Positions 11,660-25,280 are shown, counted from the stretch's first letter. The stretch is DNA of 64,000 bases from Channa striata (GCA_033026295.1 CM065186.1:18635672-18699671); one strand, 5' to 3'. Notes: generated by a model from the sequence alone, not told the origin. Numbers and translations: made by a program.

Positions 11660-14184
11660 TCTACTCTCACTGCAAATCACAATGCACAAGCACATATTGA
11701 CAAAAAATACTGCTGCAAAACATGATGCATGAATTAGCAAGGCGGCACCGTTAACCTCAACATATCTGTGGTGAGCAGGATTTCACTCAATATCTTTGAA
11801 CTCTCCTTGTAAGCCCAGGCCTGTGTTCTCCGTGGCTTTGCTGTGCAGTGCAGTGGTGCTGTCCTGCTATTAGCAGTCTGCAGCATGTCCCCACACACAA
11901 CGCTTCACTAGCTTTTAATTTGGACTCAGGCTGTTGCCTTTTATCTACAGCCTCAACATTTCCCATACACAATACACAAGTTTAAACTAAAATGTTTCAT
12001 ATTCAAAACACAAAAAGCGCCTGAGCACAACACCTCCCTACACACACACACAGTGTGTTAGTGATTGTCTGTGAACCTCACTCTGCTCCAATCAGGTGAT
12101 GATGGTGGTAGATTCAAGAGGAATGACCTGCGGTTGGACCCTGGTGATTTGAGCATAAATGTATGAGACCTGCTGTGATGCAAGTAGATTTGGAGCAGTA
12201 GACTAAGTCCCCAGTGGGAGGATGGAGACAGAATGTGAGCAAAACAGCAGGTCTTTTATCAACCTTAGCATTTTGCCCAGGACGTGGCTGAAATACTCAA
12301 TTTTTTTCTAAACAGGGAGAAGTCAAACTGTAACAATGAGTGGACACATGAGTCTTTAAGGGACTATTAACATCTTTTTGAATAAGGATTGTAGTCTGTC
12401 AAAAACTGACTGCAGTCTTTTTTCTTTGACATCTTCCTCATCAGTTTAGTGCGATTTTGTGTCTGATGATGTCACTTCATGCCAGTGTGCTGATGCCCTG
12501 TCAAACAGGAAGGTGATTGGAGAAATGTCCACAAACCTCACATTTCGTCCTGTCGTAAAGTGTTTTGGCTCAGTGGTTTCTGCTTAAGGCTAGTCTGCAG
12601 CCACTCACGGCAGATGTTGAGGAGTTCAAGCAGGCAGTAAATGTACCAGGTCCGGAGGACAAAGAGCTGTAGACTGTGTGTGTGTGTGTGTGTGTGCGTA
12701 GACTGTAACACAGCGAAAGAAGCCCAAACAAGGAGATGAGTCTTTTAAGCTATAGACCAATCAAATATTCATCAAATCACAAAAGGCAGAGCAGACAAAA
12801 ACAAGGACGCTCTCTAAAATCCACACTCCACTCACTATGGTTGTTTTAAGGAGGTTATTTAAAGGTTATTTTATGATAATCGTTTGAATATGTTCACATT
12901 TCCTCAACTAATGTCCTCTGATTCACTTTCAGTTAATGATTTCTGACAATTGCAAGAATTGAAACCACAATTATTACTGTGGTGAATCTCTGCATTTAAT
13001 CTCATCTAAACCAAGTTTTTAATAGATAAATCGCCAAAGTGCTTGGTAACTTAAGCATAGCTACAGGCAATCAAGGACGAGTGACCTAATACAATAAGAA
13101 CAAATTCCAATTCAATGGACCAAAATCATTAATTTACGTACTTAAATCATCATTCCAGTCATTTTATAAATAATTCATAACGTCCATAATCTTAGTAAAC
13201 AGACACTAAAAGCAACAATTAACCTCTTCTTTGCACATTTGGGGTGTCCAGTACCTCCACTAACTTTACACTGTTGTGCTGTCTAAACGAAAGGTCAAAG
13301 TCGTTTGAGGTCATGTTTTCTGCACCATTAACTGCACACAATTTACATTTTACAACGTTTTTATTACTTTTTGCCATGATAAAAGCATTGCAGTCAAATT
13401 TTAAATAATGTAAAAGAAAATCATAGAACAAGAATCTTTTCTTATTATTGAGAAATTGAATCTGAGAAATTGAATAAAACTTTTTTTCGGGATGCTATGC
13501 TGTTGTACATCAGGATTCAGTCTATTTTACCACATACGTTTACCAATTTATCCAGTTGCCACGGAGATATTTCAATCTAGACCAAAGTCGTTGACTGACT
13601 GATTATGGACATAAGGTGGACATAACATATTTCTTAACATTTCATGTTAAACTTTGTTGTCTAGCAAACCTTAGCTCACTAGTGTTGCCTGATCCCAGAG
13701 ACATGTTTTTATTTTATTTTTATATAGTTTATCGCAATCCTGAAGTTGTACTTAATACAATACAATACAATATAATATATTTGTGTTATATTTGTGTTTG
13801 ACCTTTTTGTGGAGCTAAGTTCTCTGTTAACCCATAATACTTCAAAACAAATATGTGGCACCGAAAATTAACTATATTTCAAATTAATTATATTTGAAAA
13901 TAACGTTTTCTTTGTTTCTTTGATGTGCTGCCCTATAACAAATTTGACTCAGAATAAATTTTATTAATATACTTTTTATTACTTATACACAAGTAATTTT
14001 ACTTATAGTTATAATTAAAATTTCACCCGAGTAACAGTACTTTTGTTTGAGTAAAATCACTGTGGACCTTTTATATCCCTACATACTACCAAAGAAGCCA
14101 TAAAGCCACAATTAGTCAAATATTAGAGTCATAAATAATCAATATTGCAATTTTACATTAATCCATCGATCCACTGATTAACGT
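11660..14184 (-). other. non-coding block in putative cntn2 intron 1
   Basis: No exon or RNA gene was recognised. A GT microsatellite of about 20 nt lies near 12677-12697. Confidence 0.5.
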
Positions 14185-14460
14185 CACGACGGGCTGAAGC
14201 CTAGCCCAGCTGTCATGGGGGAAAGGTCGGGTCCACCCTGAACAGGTCTCCAGTCTGTCTCAGGGCCAACACAGACAGACAACCATTCACACCCATTAAC
14301 CTAACCTGCATGTCTTTGGATTGTGGGAGGAACCCAGGGTACCCAGGGGAAACTCATGCAGGCACAGGGAGATCATGCAAACTCTATTCAGAAAGTCGGC
14401 CAGGGACTTGAACAAAGAACTTTCGAGCCATGAGGCCGCGGAGATAACCACTCCACCATT
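14185..14460. repeat. fish LINE-derived repeat (RTE/Expander-like 3' region), copy 2
   Basis: It has the landmarks GGGCTGAAGCCTAGCCCAGC, AACAGGTCTCCAGTCTGTCT, CCTGCATGTCTTTGGATTGT and GATCATGCAAACTC in the order typical of this abundant family. It is longer than the copy at 5015-5245. An open frame through it is incidental. Confidence 0.65.
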
Positions 14461-17400
14461 TCTACTCAGCTGTAATTTGGATAATTCTGAGCTTGACCTG
14501 GGCATGTTTCTTTATCTGATTCTTGGCTTTAAGGACAAGGGTGTCATTGTTGAACGTAACATAAAACCTCTTGAGTCAAATCTGTCATGCATGATTTTGT
14601 GATATAGCAATAAAGTGTGATTAGATATCGAAAGTATCTTGTCAAAATCCCATTTATGACCTGGGTGATTATCAGCTGTGGGATTTGGAAGTGTGTAAGA
14701 GCTACGATCACATTAGCGGAACACACTAATTAGAGAGATCACCACTGGAGCTATGACATGAAAAAGAAGCCAAATTGTTGAAATGACTGACAAAGAACTT
14801 TAGCTCATTTAGGAACTGGGATCTTTTAAAGATTAATTTGTGCTCCTCCAGTGACAGACTGCCAGACTAAAAGCTGCGGTGACTTAGCATCTATTCCTGA
14901 GGTTAAAAATACTTACAGCATCACATATACTCGAGTTAGCTTCAAGTTCCCACCCTGAAGGTTTCACAAAATGTATTCTCCTTTGTTAAGTTTAAAATTA
15001 GACACCTAGATAAATAATGTTTCACTTTTTTTAAAAAAGTCCAGTAAAAGACAGACGGCTCATGTTTAGCTAAGCATGTATATTCACAAAGAGGCCCATG
15101 TAATGTTCATAAAAGTAAGACTCTCGCAATATAACTTGTAATTTGACTGTATTTGTTCAACAATATATTGTCAGGGGCAAACAGACCTAATAGTTGTAAA
15201 TTAATGAACTGCAGGCTGTGTAAAATATCATAACTCGTATTATTTTAACGTGAGATTTTTTGCAGTCTAGATAGTAGCCTCGTCTGGTCCAGACCAGAAA
15301 CCACCAGTTGGTAGCCACCGCCCCAGACAAACAACCACTTGGTGTAAGGCCTAGTTTTTATCATGACAATAATCTAAAACCACACCAAAGAAATAATGTA
15401 ATGGACATAGATGTCTCTGGCCCAAAGCTGCTCTTGTGTCCTGAAGATGTCTATGCGTGTCATCTCACTACTACAAAAGCATAAATGGCAAATGCAGAAG
15501 CTTTGGAATTTCACATTTTCCCTTTCAGATGTGGACATAGATAAGCCATCAGGGTGATATGTGTGAGCAGAACAAAGGATTCTTTTCTTTACATCTACGT
15601 GACACTGTGGAGCAGCTCAGAGGTCAACTGCTCACAGCAAGACACTAAAGGTCATATTTTCTGAGATGCAGGGATTGACCTCTATGGTCGTACCCCTTAT
15701 TAGAGCACAAAGAACTGTTGAGCAAGCATAGCACACTGACAACAATCATCCATGAATCAGAAAGGTTGGAGTGAAAGCTTCACTGTTCTCATCCAGCTCA
15801 AAGCACATCACACACGGAGCAGGGTCAGTTCAACTGGTGGATCAATAGTAGCCGTGATCATGGCCTAGCTAGCTTCTTATTTAGGATCAAGAAGCTTTAA
15901 TCTCAGTAACACAAATACTTTCTTTCATATATTTTAGTTAAAACAGTCTCCCAAAACATCACTGATATTAGTGTTGAAGAGAAAAAACTGCAGTTTGTGA
16001 TCAAACATTGAAGGATATAATATTAACACAAATTAAAATGCAGCAGGTGTAGAACTAATTGATGAAAAGTAATGGGAAGTTAAATCAAAATTTGATATAC
16101 TGTAAAACAAAAAATAAAAACTAAAGGTATTGAGCAGTTTCATGATGTCACCAGTTCCTCTGTGGTGCATCTTGTTGTAATTGCACCTCACATCCACCTG
16201 AGGCAAGTGTGCACAAACTTCTGCTGGTCCCCAGAATGTCTTAGAACAAAGAAGAGAGCACATCTGAAAACACACCAGGAAAAGCTGTCAAAAATGTTGC
16301 TTTATCGGTTATGTTTTCAAACACTGTGGTCCACTTTTATAATAGAAAATAATTTATGTGTGCAGATTCCAAATTCAAAGAAATTCTATTTCTTAACTAA
16401 TTATATATATACTTAATTTCACTTTACAGTTATTTATTTTTAATTATTTGAGGATGAAATGTTTTTGAGAAAGATCATTAGTACATTGCTGCTCCTGTGT
16501 CTGTTTTGTAATATTAAATTAAGTCATTGTCAGCAAAGGAAAATAAATTTAATAAATTTGATAAATTCCTTTCTTTCTAACCAAATGAGAAATACATTAA
16601 AATAAATAAATATATGATAATGTTAGTAGTGTCTTTAAAATATCTAGGATATGTAAAAAGGGATAGCTATTCTAGTGATATTTTTGTTCATCTTTATGGT
16701 CAGAGTTAATAGGGATAATCATACAGTTTTACTTAATCTATTTTTTAAATCTTATTTAGTTTTGAGTTTATGTTGAAAGGGGTTTAAAATAAATGAAATA
16801 ATTTTATCAGGCAAACAAATTCCATTTTAATACCATACCATATAAATAGAAAAGCATATTGTATATCACTAAAACATACCACTACAGTGTTAAATTGCTC
16901 ATATGAGTAATAAGAGTCACTGTTATTTTTATCTCTTTTGACTATAATTTACAATGTGGGCTAATAACGAGAAGCGCTTTTTGTTCAAGTCACTAGTGTA
17001 CATATGATCACAAACACGTGTGAAATATTTGTTACTAAAATTTTGATTGTGGAGTTGTACCAGAATATATCAGAAAACCAGCAGTCACATAAAATCAATC
17101 ATAAGCAGAGTACTGTCACACCTCAGTAGCTGGAGCATATATAACAACAATATCTGGAATAAGACTAAACAGCAGCTTCCACTTTATCTTTTCTATAAAC
17201 TTCTCACTGCAGCAGAGAGTAGCAGCATCTGTAGAGTACCAAACGCCTCTGCTTTAAATTTCAAGCTTAACTTGCTTAAGAATCCATAGATACCATGACA
17301 AATGTAGAGAGCAGCTAAACAATATTCTACATGAATAATATTACCCAAGCCAAGACCTTTCAGCAAACCCAGTACAAAACATCTTTCCTAAACAAAAAAG

Positions 17401-17989
17401 CAAATGCTACAAAATGTCACAAAACTATGACAGTGTATGACAGTAGATAACTATTTTAGGGTTTAATTACTATTATGCAATAAATACATTTGCCCTGAAG
17501 ATCAGGAGGTTCATTTCTTTGGACTCCACACAGGAGATTATATAGTGTATGTAAGTGGAATTTACTACTGCAGCACTGACTTATAACTGACTGAAGTGAT
17601 AAGTCAGTGATACTTTCTAACAGGATAAACACTAGAACGACGTGGTTATTGTAACCATAATTATCTAACATTGTCTCAGTAGTTACGTGATTTAAATTCA
17701 TCTTCTCCTGCAGTAATATGCACCATTCAAATAAGTTCAGGAGCATGGAGCCACACTCTGCTACTACCACTGCTCCTCAATTATCATCTCCTCCGCTTCT
17801 CACTCCCAGCCTCTGATGAATTCAATTACCGGGGAATTATCATTTTCATACACTGGTTTTCCTGCGCTTCTCTCGTCCAGCACCTCCAGGCTCCACTCCC
17901 CCTCACAGACCACCTTGGTCAAGCCACTTCTCAAACTGATTCGGCCCCTTGCAGCTCACATACATGCAAACCGAATATATGTCATGCTA
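14461..17989 (-). other. AT-rich non-coding block in putative cntn2 intron 1
   Basis: No gene was recognised. DNA from about 16380 to 16900 is very AT-rich. A 10-bp inverted repeat, ACTGACTTAT at 17575-17584 with its complement at 17599-17608, is the only local structure noted. Confidence 0.5.
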
Positions 17990-18720
17990 AAGCTGCGGAG
18001 CTTAAAAGCCGCATGTGGAGATAACGGGACGTGCTCCACATATAGTGTCTGGCGAGCCAAACCGGATGTACCAGTGACACCGAGAATAAAAACACGCACA
18101 CGGAATTAGCATTACGGCAGCGGGCAGCGGAACTCCTCAGTCGCGTTACGAAATGGCCGGATGGAGAACAAAGTTTGGCGCACCGCGTTTGTCCACCGCA
18201 CACTTACTGCGTCAAAACCGCCCCCCGTTAAGCCCGTATCAGCCCGGTGAGACCGAACCAGCTTCCAACAGCAGCAAAAACCCGCATCTGCCGTAATGGG
18301 TTTTCTCCTGCTGAGAGCAGGGGACGCGGTTAGCTAACAGCAGGGCTTCGGTGTGAGGTGGGGGTTTGTTTACCTGCTCCCCGGCCGGCGGCAATGCGGA
18401 GCCGCGGATGATGCGCAGGTGTATCGCGACGTCGGTGAAGCCGAGGCGGCGTTTGGGATGAAAGGATCGTTCCCTCTGCTTTCTCGCCGTTCGCCTGTTC
18501 GTCTCCAGGTCTCCGCTAGAAGAGTTCGGTGGAGTGGCGTTCAGGGACGAGCCAGCCTTTCTCTCTCTCTCTCTCTCTCTCGCTCGCTCCCTCTCGTCAT
18601 CATCCCTCCTTCCTTCGATCACCTTCTGCCGTCCGTTCGCCAGCGTCCGCACCGCGACAACACCACGCGCCGTTCTTCCGGTCGTCGTGTTACAAAATTA
18701 ATGGCGTTTCGGAAATGACA
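17990..18720 (-). promoter_or_regulatory. CpG-rich segment, candidate cntn2 promoter and untranslated exon 1
   Basis: Most of the window is AT-rich and CpG-poor, but this segment is dense in CG dinucleotides (for example around 18120-18250 and 18380-18520). No TATA box was seen, the picture of a vertebrate CpG-island promoter. On the minus strand GAGCAG|GTAAAC at 18380-18369 is a good splice donor, which would end an untranslated first exon at 18374. It could join the acceptor near 1080 of the cntn2 start-codon exon, giving an intron of about 17 kb. A plus-strand donor-like CCGGTGAGA at about 18244 means a divergent transcript cannot be excluded. The open frames on both strands here look like by-products of high GC. 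Assignment to cntn2 is inference from position and orientation. Confidence 0.55.
18559..18590. repeat. (CT)n microsatellite in the CpG-rich segment
   Basis: An uninterrupted CT run of about 32 nt lies within the candidate promoter and would read GA on the minus (cntn2) strand. GA/CT tracts are common in vertebrate 5' flanks; no function is asserted. Confidence 0.9.
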
Positions 18721-18839
18721 GTGTTCACCTCCCAACGAGGGCAGCCTCGAATTTTAGCATTGTTTCAAGGCAAACGTTAATATTTTTAGATGTATAAAAT
18801 CTAAATGAAATTTAAAAACAATTTTCTCCACTTTCCCAA

Positions 18840-19050
18840 CCAGTGAAGGCAGATGTCCGCCCACCCTGAGCCTGATTCTGCTGGAGGTTTCTTCCGGTAA
18901 AGGGAGTTTTTCCTCTCCACTGTTGTCTATAGCTGCTCAAGGGGGATTTGTTGGGTTTTCTCTAAATTCCTTATTTTGTAAAGTGCCTTGAGATGACGTT
19001 GTTGTAAATTTGCGACATATAAATAAAGTTGAATTGAATTGAATTTCAAT
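18840..19050 (+). mobile_element. L2-like LINE 3' UTR fragment
   Basis: The sequence contains GGAGGTTTCTTCCGGTAAAG, AGCTGCTCAAGGGGGATTTG and GTGCCTTGAGATGACG, and ends in ATATAAATAAAGTTGAATTG with tandem GAATT repeats. This is a widespread fish LINE tail. The same tail occurs on the minus strand around 24210-24310. Confidence 0.75.
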
Positions 19051-20370
19051 AATCATCAATATGTGACTTTAGATTTTGTATTTATTTCTTTTTTTCTAAA
19101 TATTAGCGAATAATGAGCAAAAGGCCGTATGGACAGACTGGAAATAAATAATTAAACAAATAAATAAATGGCAATTACAGATTACACCATAAATCAAATA
19201 AAATGCTCCCTTTATTTCATTTTAATTGATGGTCCGCAGCACGGAGCATCGTGTCAGCGTCTTTTATTTTGAAGGAAAGCCGATAGTGTTTCTCGCTCCA
19301 TCTGCTGTGGGTGACGGGGGTCGTTTGCGTCTCCTTTTGTTGTGGGCGCTGGTCTGCGTGGAAGTGAAGCACAGGCGGCAGGTGCAGCTTCCCTGCCACC
19401 CTCCACGCCCCCGATCCCTGGGGGAAAACGAAGGAGCCTCTAAATTAAACACTGCATGTAGATTCGTTGGGAAGAAAACACAATAGCCCACTTCTCCAAG
19501 AGGCTGCTTTAACCTCATTTGTCTGTATCTTTTATATTTCCTTTACTTATCTTTTATTAGAAGTACATTTTATTTTAGATCTGTGTCTTTGTTTTAGATC
19601 TTTGTAAAATAGATGTTTGTGTAGACCTACATAACATTATTTTCCTTTGGCCTTTTACAGTAATTTTGTTTAATTTTAAAAAAGAGCAAACAATAAAATA
19701 GCATGAAAAGTTAAGAATGTAGGATATTGCAGGTATGATTAGACTGTGTATTATGTTATCTTGTATGATTTTCTTCTATGTTATTGCCAACCAACAGGAA
19801 CACATACCTGTTTATATACAGGCGAGTATACCGTCAACCAGTCTGTGCTGTGACAGTAACGGATTATTGTATGAGTAATGAGCACTGATTCAGGTTTGGA
19901 ATTCCATATTTCACCCTCAGGCTCGTTAGAGCAGAACAAGCAGCTAACAAAGTGCCACCAATTATACCGGCAGGGACATCTCATGACAACGCACAGGAAC
20001 AGACAACATGCTGAGCTACTGTGGTCAGGTCCTGGCTAATTGGTAATTACTCAGTCACAGTGCCTTAAGGAAGACTGATATGTGTAATTAATCAGCAACA
20101 ATTCACTCCCATGTTTTGCTTTGCACATAATGAGTCGGCCCTGTGTTCCTGTGTTTAGAAATCCTGGCTGATGTGCACTGAATGTAAACCATTAGGAATT
20201 GCCCCCCCACCCAAAAAAAAGGGTAAAAGAAAGGAATGAAAATGATGATGATTTGCTTCAAACCATTTTGAGTCACCTCACGCAGTCGGACATTGTATAT
20301 TGTACGACCCAGTGGCTTTCGTAGTCTTTATAATAAGAGTGCACTACAGAGGCAAAGACAAAGAATACTA
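19051..20370. other. non-coding block upstream of the CpG-rich segment
   Basis: The block includes a slightly GC-richer patch at about 19290-19430 with open frames on both strands but no recognisable protein. A homopolymer-rich patch (C run then A run) lies near 20202-20222. No gene is supported. Confidence 0.5.
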
Positions 20371-20878
20371 CTACTACTCTTTCGGCTTTTCCCATCAGGG
20401 GTCGCCACAGCGAATCATCCGTTTCCACTTCATTCTATCCTGGGCATCTTCCTCTCTGACACCAGCTAACCTCATGTCCTCTGTTAGAACGTCCATATAT
20501 CTCCTCCTTGGTCGTCCTCTCGCCCTCTTGCCTGGCAGCTCCATCTCCAACATCCTTCTACCAATATATTCACTATCCCTCCTCTGTACATGTCCAAACA
20601 ATCTCAGTCTGGCCTCTCTGACTTTGTTGCTAACACAGACAACATCAGCTGTCCCTCTGATGAACTCGTTCCTTATTCTGTCCAACCTTGTCACTCCTAA
20701 GGAGAACCTCAACATCTTCATCTCTGCTGCTTCCATCTCTGCCTCTTGTCTCTTTCTCACTGCTACTGTCTCTAACCCATAGAGCAGAGCTGGTCTCACC
20801 ACTGTCCTGTTCACCTTTTCTTTGAGTCTTGCTGACACTCTCTGTCACACAACACTCCTGACACTTTCCTCCACCCAT
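20371..20878 (-). mobile_element. RTE-like LINE, 5'-truncated copy 2
   Basis: This is the same family and orientation as 10917-11656 and ends in the same CGCTGTGGCGACCCC 3' segment. The open frame 20395-20838 carries RPALLYGLETVAVRKRQEAE, LRLFGHVQRRDSEYIGRR and MIRCGDP. LRWFGHV is changed to LRLFGHV, and the frame is shifted near 20841 by a one-base difference relative to copy 1. The copy starts abruptly near 20878 through 5' truncation. Confidence 0.85.
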
Positions 20879-20879
20879 A

Positions 20880-23800
20880 GTGTATTTTGAGAAAAAGTGA
20901 ATAAACAAAAGAGGATGACAGCTTACATACATGTATGATTGCTTAAAGCACCAAGTGTAAAAACAGTCAATGTCCCCAAATCCAAAGTGTCTGTGCTAGT
21001 TTTTTTCATCAGGTCAAAGTTAAACAAGGTTGCTGCAGGTTAGAAGATGATATCAAATACACCAAGTGGTTGCCAGGAAAGAGCTTCGAATTAATTTCTT
21101 GACCCCTGTTCCAGGAACTGTCACTTGTCCACTTGTCCTTCTAGACTGATGTTTTATGTGAGCCAGTTTTCTCCACCTAAATCAATCCACTCTGAGCTTC
21201 TTAGTGCTTAGATTTACTGATTGTTCAGGTCTCAACTTACAAAACACCTTGGGAATGTGAAACCACGCGCTGCATGTGGATGTTATTGAGCCAACCCTCA
21301 CTCCCATAAAAGCAGTGAAAAGAATAGAAAAAACTTGCCAGCGTAATGAAAAACTATTTGAAAGCAGCACAAGCTACAAGTCTCCAAATGATCATTCATT
21401 TTTAATCAACACATCTCTGAATCAGTGTAAATTAAAACTGAAATGTTTACTTTATGGTTTGCAGAAATTACACTCATAAATATCGAATTAGCCCAGATGG
21501 GGGAATAAATCGAGTCAAGCAATAGTTTTGAGGATCTGAGATTTTCTTGACCAACACTAATAAACTGAATTTGGTGTTAAAATTGACTTGAGTCAATTGA
21601 CTCAGACTAGAGACAGACGACTGAAAATGATTAGAATTTTCTTAATAATTATTTGCAAATGTTTGTATATTTTTCTGGACAATTTTTATTTTTGAAATGG
21701 TGAATAATAGAGTAATGTGCACAAACCTGGCAACATACAGTACTAGGATGCATGACGGGGAAGCACAGACCCGCAGGAGGTGATGGCTCACGAGGAGGAG
21801 GCTTTCCGAATAATAAAACAATGAATAATTCAGTACAGCATAACACAATAATACAGTGTTACAAAAATAATACAATCATCCATTGTCCTACAGTAAGGAT
21901 GCTCGTGTAGTCATATGATGTCATCAATACTGACAAAAGTTTGAGGCTCTTCACACGTTTCCTGATATGTGAATGGAACTCTTTGCCTTGGAAACTGGAG
22001 CTTTCAGGCGCTGTGTCACTCCCTGACACACTGTACTATAGCTCCTCTTCCTTCACCTGGTGCATGTCTGTAGCTCTGATGGATGTGTGAGAGGGAAGTG
22101 TGAAGTTATGCATTTGGAACATCAGCATTAATGTCTTTATTAATAATTTGATTTCTGGATCTACAGTAGATTTAGTAACTTAAATGTTTTCCATACCACA
22201 GCAAACTAGCATTTCCCCACTGTACTTCAGTGTAACACAGGAGTCATTCTGCCCCCTCAGTACCTCTCTTTTGGATATTTGATTACCCCAGACAGTCTCC
22301 CATCCACCCCTGTCTGTGTTTTATTCCCCGCCCCGACACCACTCCACTGTCTGCCCTCTGTGCTCCCTGCTGTCCTATTCATTTTCATTTGGGATCTCTG
22401 TGCACACAAGTCAGTCAGCAGCATCCACAAATCATCCACCACCTTTCACATGTTATCCTGGGCGAGTGTGTGTCTGTGTGTGTTGGTGACATAGTGTCAG
22501 ATTTATGAAGTGAGCTTAACAAAGAGCGATGTCCAGCAGGAGCAAATGAATTGAAGGTGTCTCTTAATGACACACCATAGAGACAAATGTATCAAGTGAC
22601 CACGAGGAAATTATGTTTTCAGGCTGTTGATTGTGAGCATGAAAGTATAGACAAATGTCATTTACCTCGTATCTCCTCCATTTCTGCACTTTACCAAGGA
22701 CTCAATGTGGCCTAACATTTAGACATTCCAGAATATCATTTCTTTAACTTCACTGTAAGAATGCCAGAGAATCAATTTTTCGTTTATATTTTTGTACCAA
22801 AAGGTTTTGCCGAATCCCTGACGCTGTATCCACTGTACTCACAGACGGTATGGTCTGGATCATGAGGAGATTCTTTCTTTCTCTCCATCGCCATGGGAGA
22901 TGTTAACTGGTTTTTGGTCCAGACTTTTGCGGCTCATCTCTGCACATTTTTTTTTACAAAGTAATCTCTTTCTAATCCTAACTGTAGGTTTTCATATAGC
23001 TTATGCACAGTTTTTCTGCTCATTAAATACATATTGTAGCAGTGTAATGTGATTTCCTGCCACCGACTGCTCTCATAATTCATCCTTCATTAGCTGAGCA
23101 CAAGTCATGTCCTTCGTTTTTAGGCCAGTCCAAACTGTTCTAGTTCTTTGGTGTTTTTGTATCACCCCAGTTTCCCTCTGGTCTTAAACTCACAATGATC
23201 TGTTCATCTTCACAAGTCAAACATAAGACCAGAACAAAAACTAGTCATTTACAGTAGAAGAACACCTGTAGGTTTGAGGGGTCCTAATGTGTGTTTACCA
23301 CCTCATAATTGTTAGAATTCCAAACTCTTATCTGAATTTTATCTTTTGATCTTGAATAAAAATTTTTGCATCAATGCATAAACAAACACACACACAGACA
23401 AAAAAAACTAAACAAATGCATTCTTTTTCCTCTTCTGATACTTTGAAGGTTTTGCTGTGTGCTTATACCTTGATGAAGATCCAGTTGGAGCTCTCTCTGC
23501 TACTGGAAAAGACATGATATAGAAGGAAGCTGTGCAATGTGAGGAGAAATTCCCACAGTTACCTACAGTGTGTCTGTGAGATTCTATTTGAGCTTTTTTA
23601 CTGACAACCTGATGAAGGGGTAAAGGCTGTATGATGGTCTTTTGTAGGTTCATGGTCAGTCTTCAACTCATCTACTGAGCTGTCACCTTGTCCATGTCCT
23701 GTGACTGAGGGTTTAGTGACAGATGTGTCACTGCAAGATATGTGGTTACACAAGCTATAACTTTTTATTTCAGGAAGCAAAGAAATTGAGAAATGACAGG

Positions 23801-24209
23801 AAATCTTTGAACAAAGGTTAGTTGTTAGCTCTCTGTGCCCACACAGGGCACAAATATTGGGCAAATATAGGCTTATTGGACTGTAAATTTGTTTGAGGGT
23901 TTGGAGAGAAGGAAAAAAGGTCATTTCAAAGATTTAAAAATTATAGGTAGTGCCTAAAACTCTCAGTGACCTCAAAATGTCCTTACAAATTTAAAAAATA
24001 TTTGGTTAAAAAAAAACATAATTCTTTAAATTGAGTCACAACAGACATTAGTTTAATTAATGTGCACCTGGTTAAATTAATGCAGTGGGCTGCTAGGACC
24101 AGTAACACACAGCCCTGCAAAAAGGACAAAGACTGGAGAAATTAGTTCCAGAAATAAACCACCTAACAGTGGACTGAAATTCTGTCAACACGCCCATTGG
24201 CTCACTTTA
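20880..24209. other. intergenic block
   Basis: No gene was recognised. The only motif cluster noted is a pair of AP-1 consensus heptamers at 21589-21604. Confidence 0.5.
21589..21604. promoter_or_regulatory. palindromic pair of AP-1-like sites
   Basis: TGAGTCA at 21589-21595 and TGACTCA at 21598-21604, two bases apart, form an inverted pair. Both match the AP-1 (Fos/Jun) heptamer exactly. Such heptamers occur often by chance; the pairing is less common. No binding evidence is available from sequence alone. Confidence 0.3.
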
Positions 24210-24850
24210 ATTCAATTAAGCGAATTCATCTCAAAGCACTGGAGATTATTTTTATGACAAATCCCCCTTGAGCAGCTACAGGCATCAGTGGAAAGGAAAA
24301 ACTCAGAAAAACGGACAGAGAGAGGGAGACAGAGAGGGAGAAGCCCAACTACGGGAGAAAAGAAGACACAGAGTTAATGTCCTACAGTGGTGACATATAA
24401 ATGTGGGCTGAGAAGAAGAAAGTGTCTCAGTGCATCCCCAGGGTTGGTCCCCCAGCAGTATAAGCCTATAGCAGCAGGACTAGAACTAACTATGAGGTTT
24501 TGAGCCTCATCTTCAAAGTAAAGAAGGTGTCTGCTACCTGAATCTGGACTGGCAGCTGGTTCCACAGGAGAGGAGCTTGATAGCTAAAGGCTCTGCCTCC
24601 CATTCTGGAAACCACAAGTAGGCCTGCATTCTGAGACTGAAGGGTGTATTAGGATGATCTGGTACTAGGAGATCTTTGAGGTAGGATTGGAGCTTTATGG
24701 GTAAGAAGAAGCGTTTTAAATGCTATTCTACATTTAATAGGAAGCCAATGGAGAGAAGCTAATCAAGGCTTCTTAGAGAGTTACTGGGGCAGCCTGAAAG
24801 TAGAGAATTACAGTAGTCCAATCTAAAAGTAACAAATGCATGGACCAGTG
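24210..24850 (-). mobile_element. L2-like LINE, 3' end copy
   Basis: Read on the minus strand, about 24600-24490 encodes FSYQAPLLWNQLPVQIQVAD and then MRLKTS with a stop, the conserved C-terminus of this fish LINE family. It is followed by a 3' UTR with a C/T-rich run (24310-24340) and the AGCTGCTCAAGGGGGATTTG tail element shared with 18840-19050. Upstream coding similarity continues to about 24850 but is frame-disrupted. Confidence 0.75.
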
Positions 24851-25074
24851 TTTCAGCATCGCTTTGAGACAGGAAGCTCCTTTAAATGCCCCTAACAGGA
24901 TAAACTCCAGAGAAACTTGTTCGTGTTACTCAGACATCTGCTTTTTCACATATCCCGCCTCTGGAAGTCTGGAAAATATCAGGATTACAGTGTATGTGTA
25001 AAATAGGCTTAAGTCTGTAAGAGCTGGTTCAGAGTCACGTGAGCAAGCTCCGACATTTGAGCCTTATTTAAAAA

Positions 25075-25280
25075 ACAATTTAGGCCTGGTAGAGGGTGTC
25101 TGCCTCCTTAGTCTGAACCGAGAGCTGGTTCCACGTGAGAGGAGCTTGATGGTTGAGGAAGTCAAGAGGTCTACTGTTGTAATACAGTACTATGGTTTCT
25201 TTAAGATATGATGGAGCTTTGTAAACAAGGGTTTTAAATTCTAATCTGGAAAGAAGCTGATGAAGGAGAAATATGTTCAC
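25075..25280 (-). mobile_element. L2-like LINE C-terminal fragment
   Basis: The minus-strand frame gives LEFKTLVYKAPSYLKETIVL and QAPLTWNQLSVQTKEADTL, clearly related to the LINE end at 24210-24850 but diverged. It represents either a second insertion or a duplicated piece of the same one. Confidence 0.7.

Noticed and set aside
18239..18718. Open frames of 121-137 codons on both strands in the CpG-rich segment
   Set aside because: They run through GC-rich DNA and a CT microsatellite, overlap on both strands, and show only low-complexity composition.
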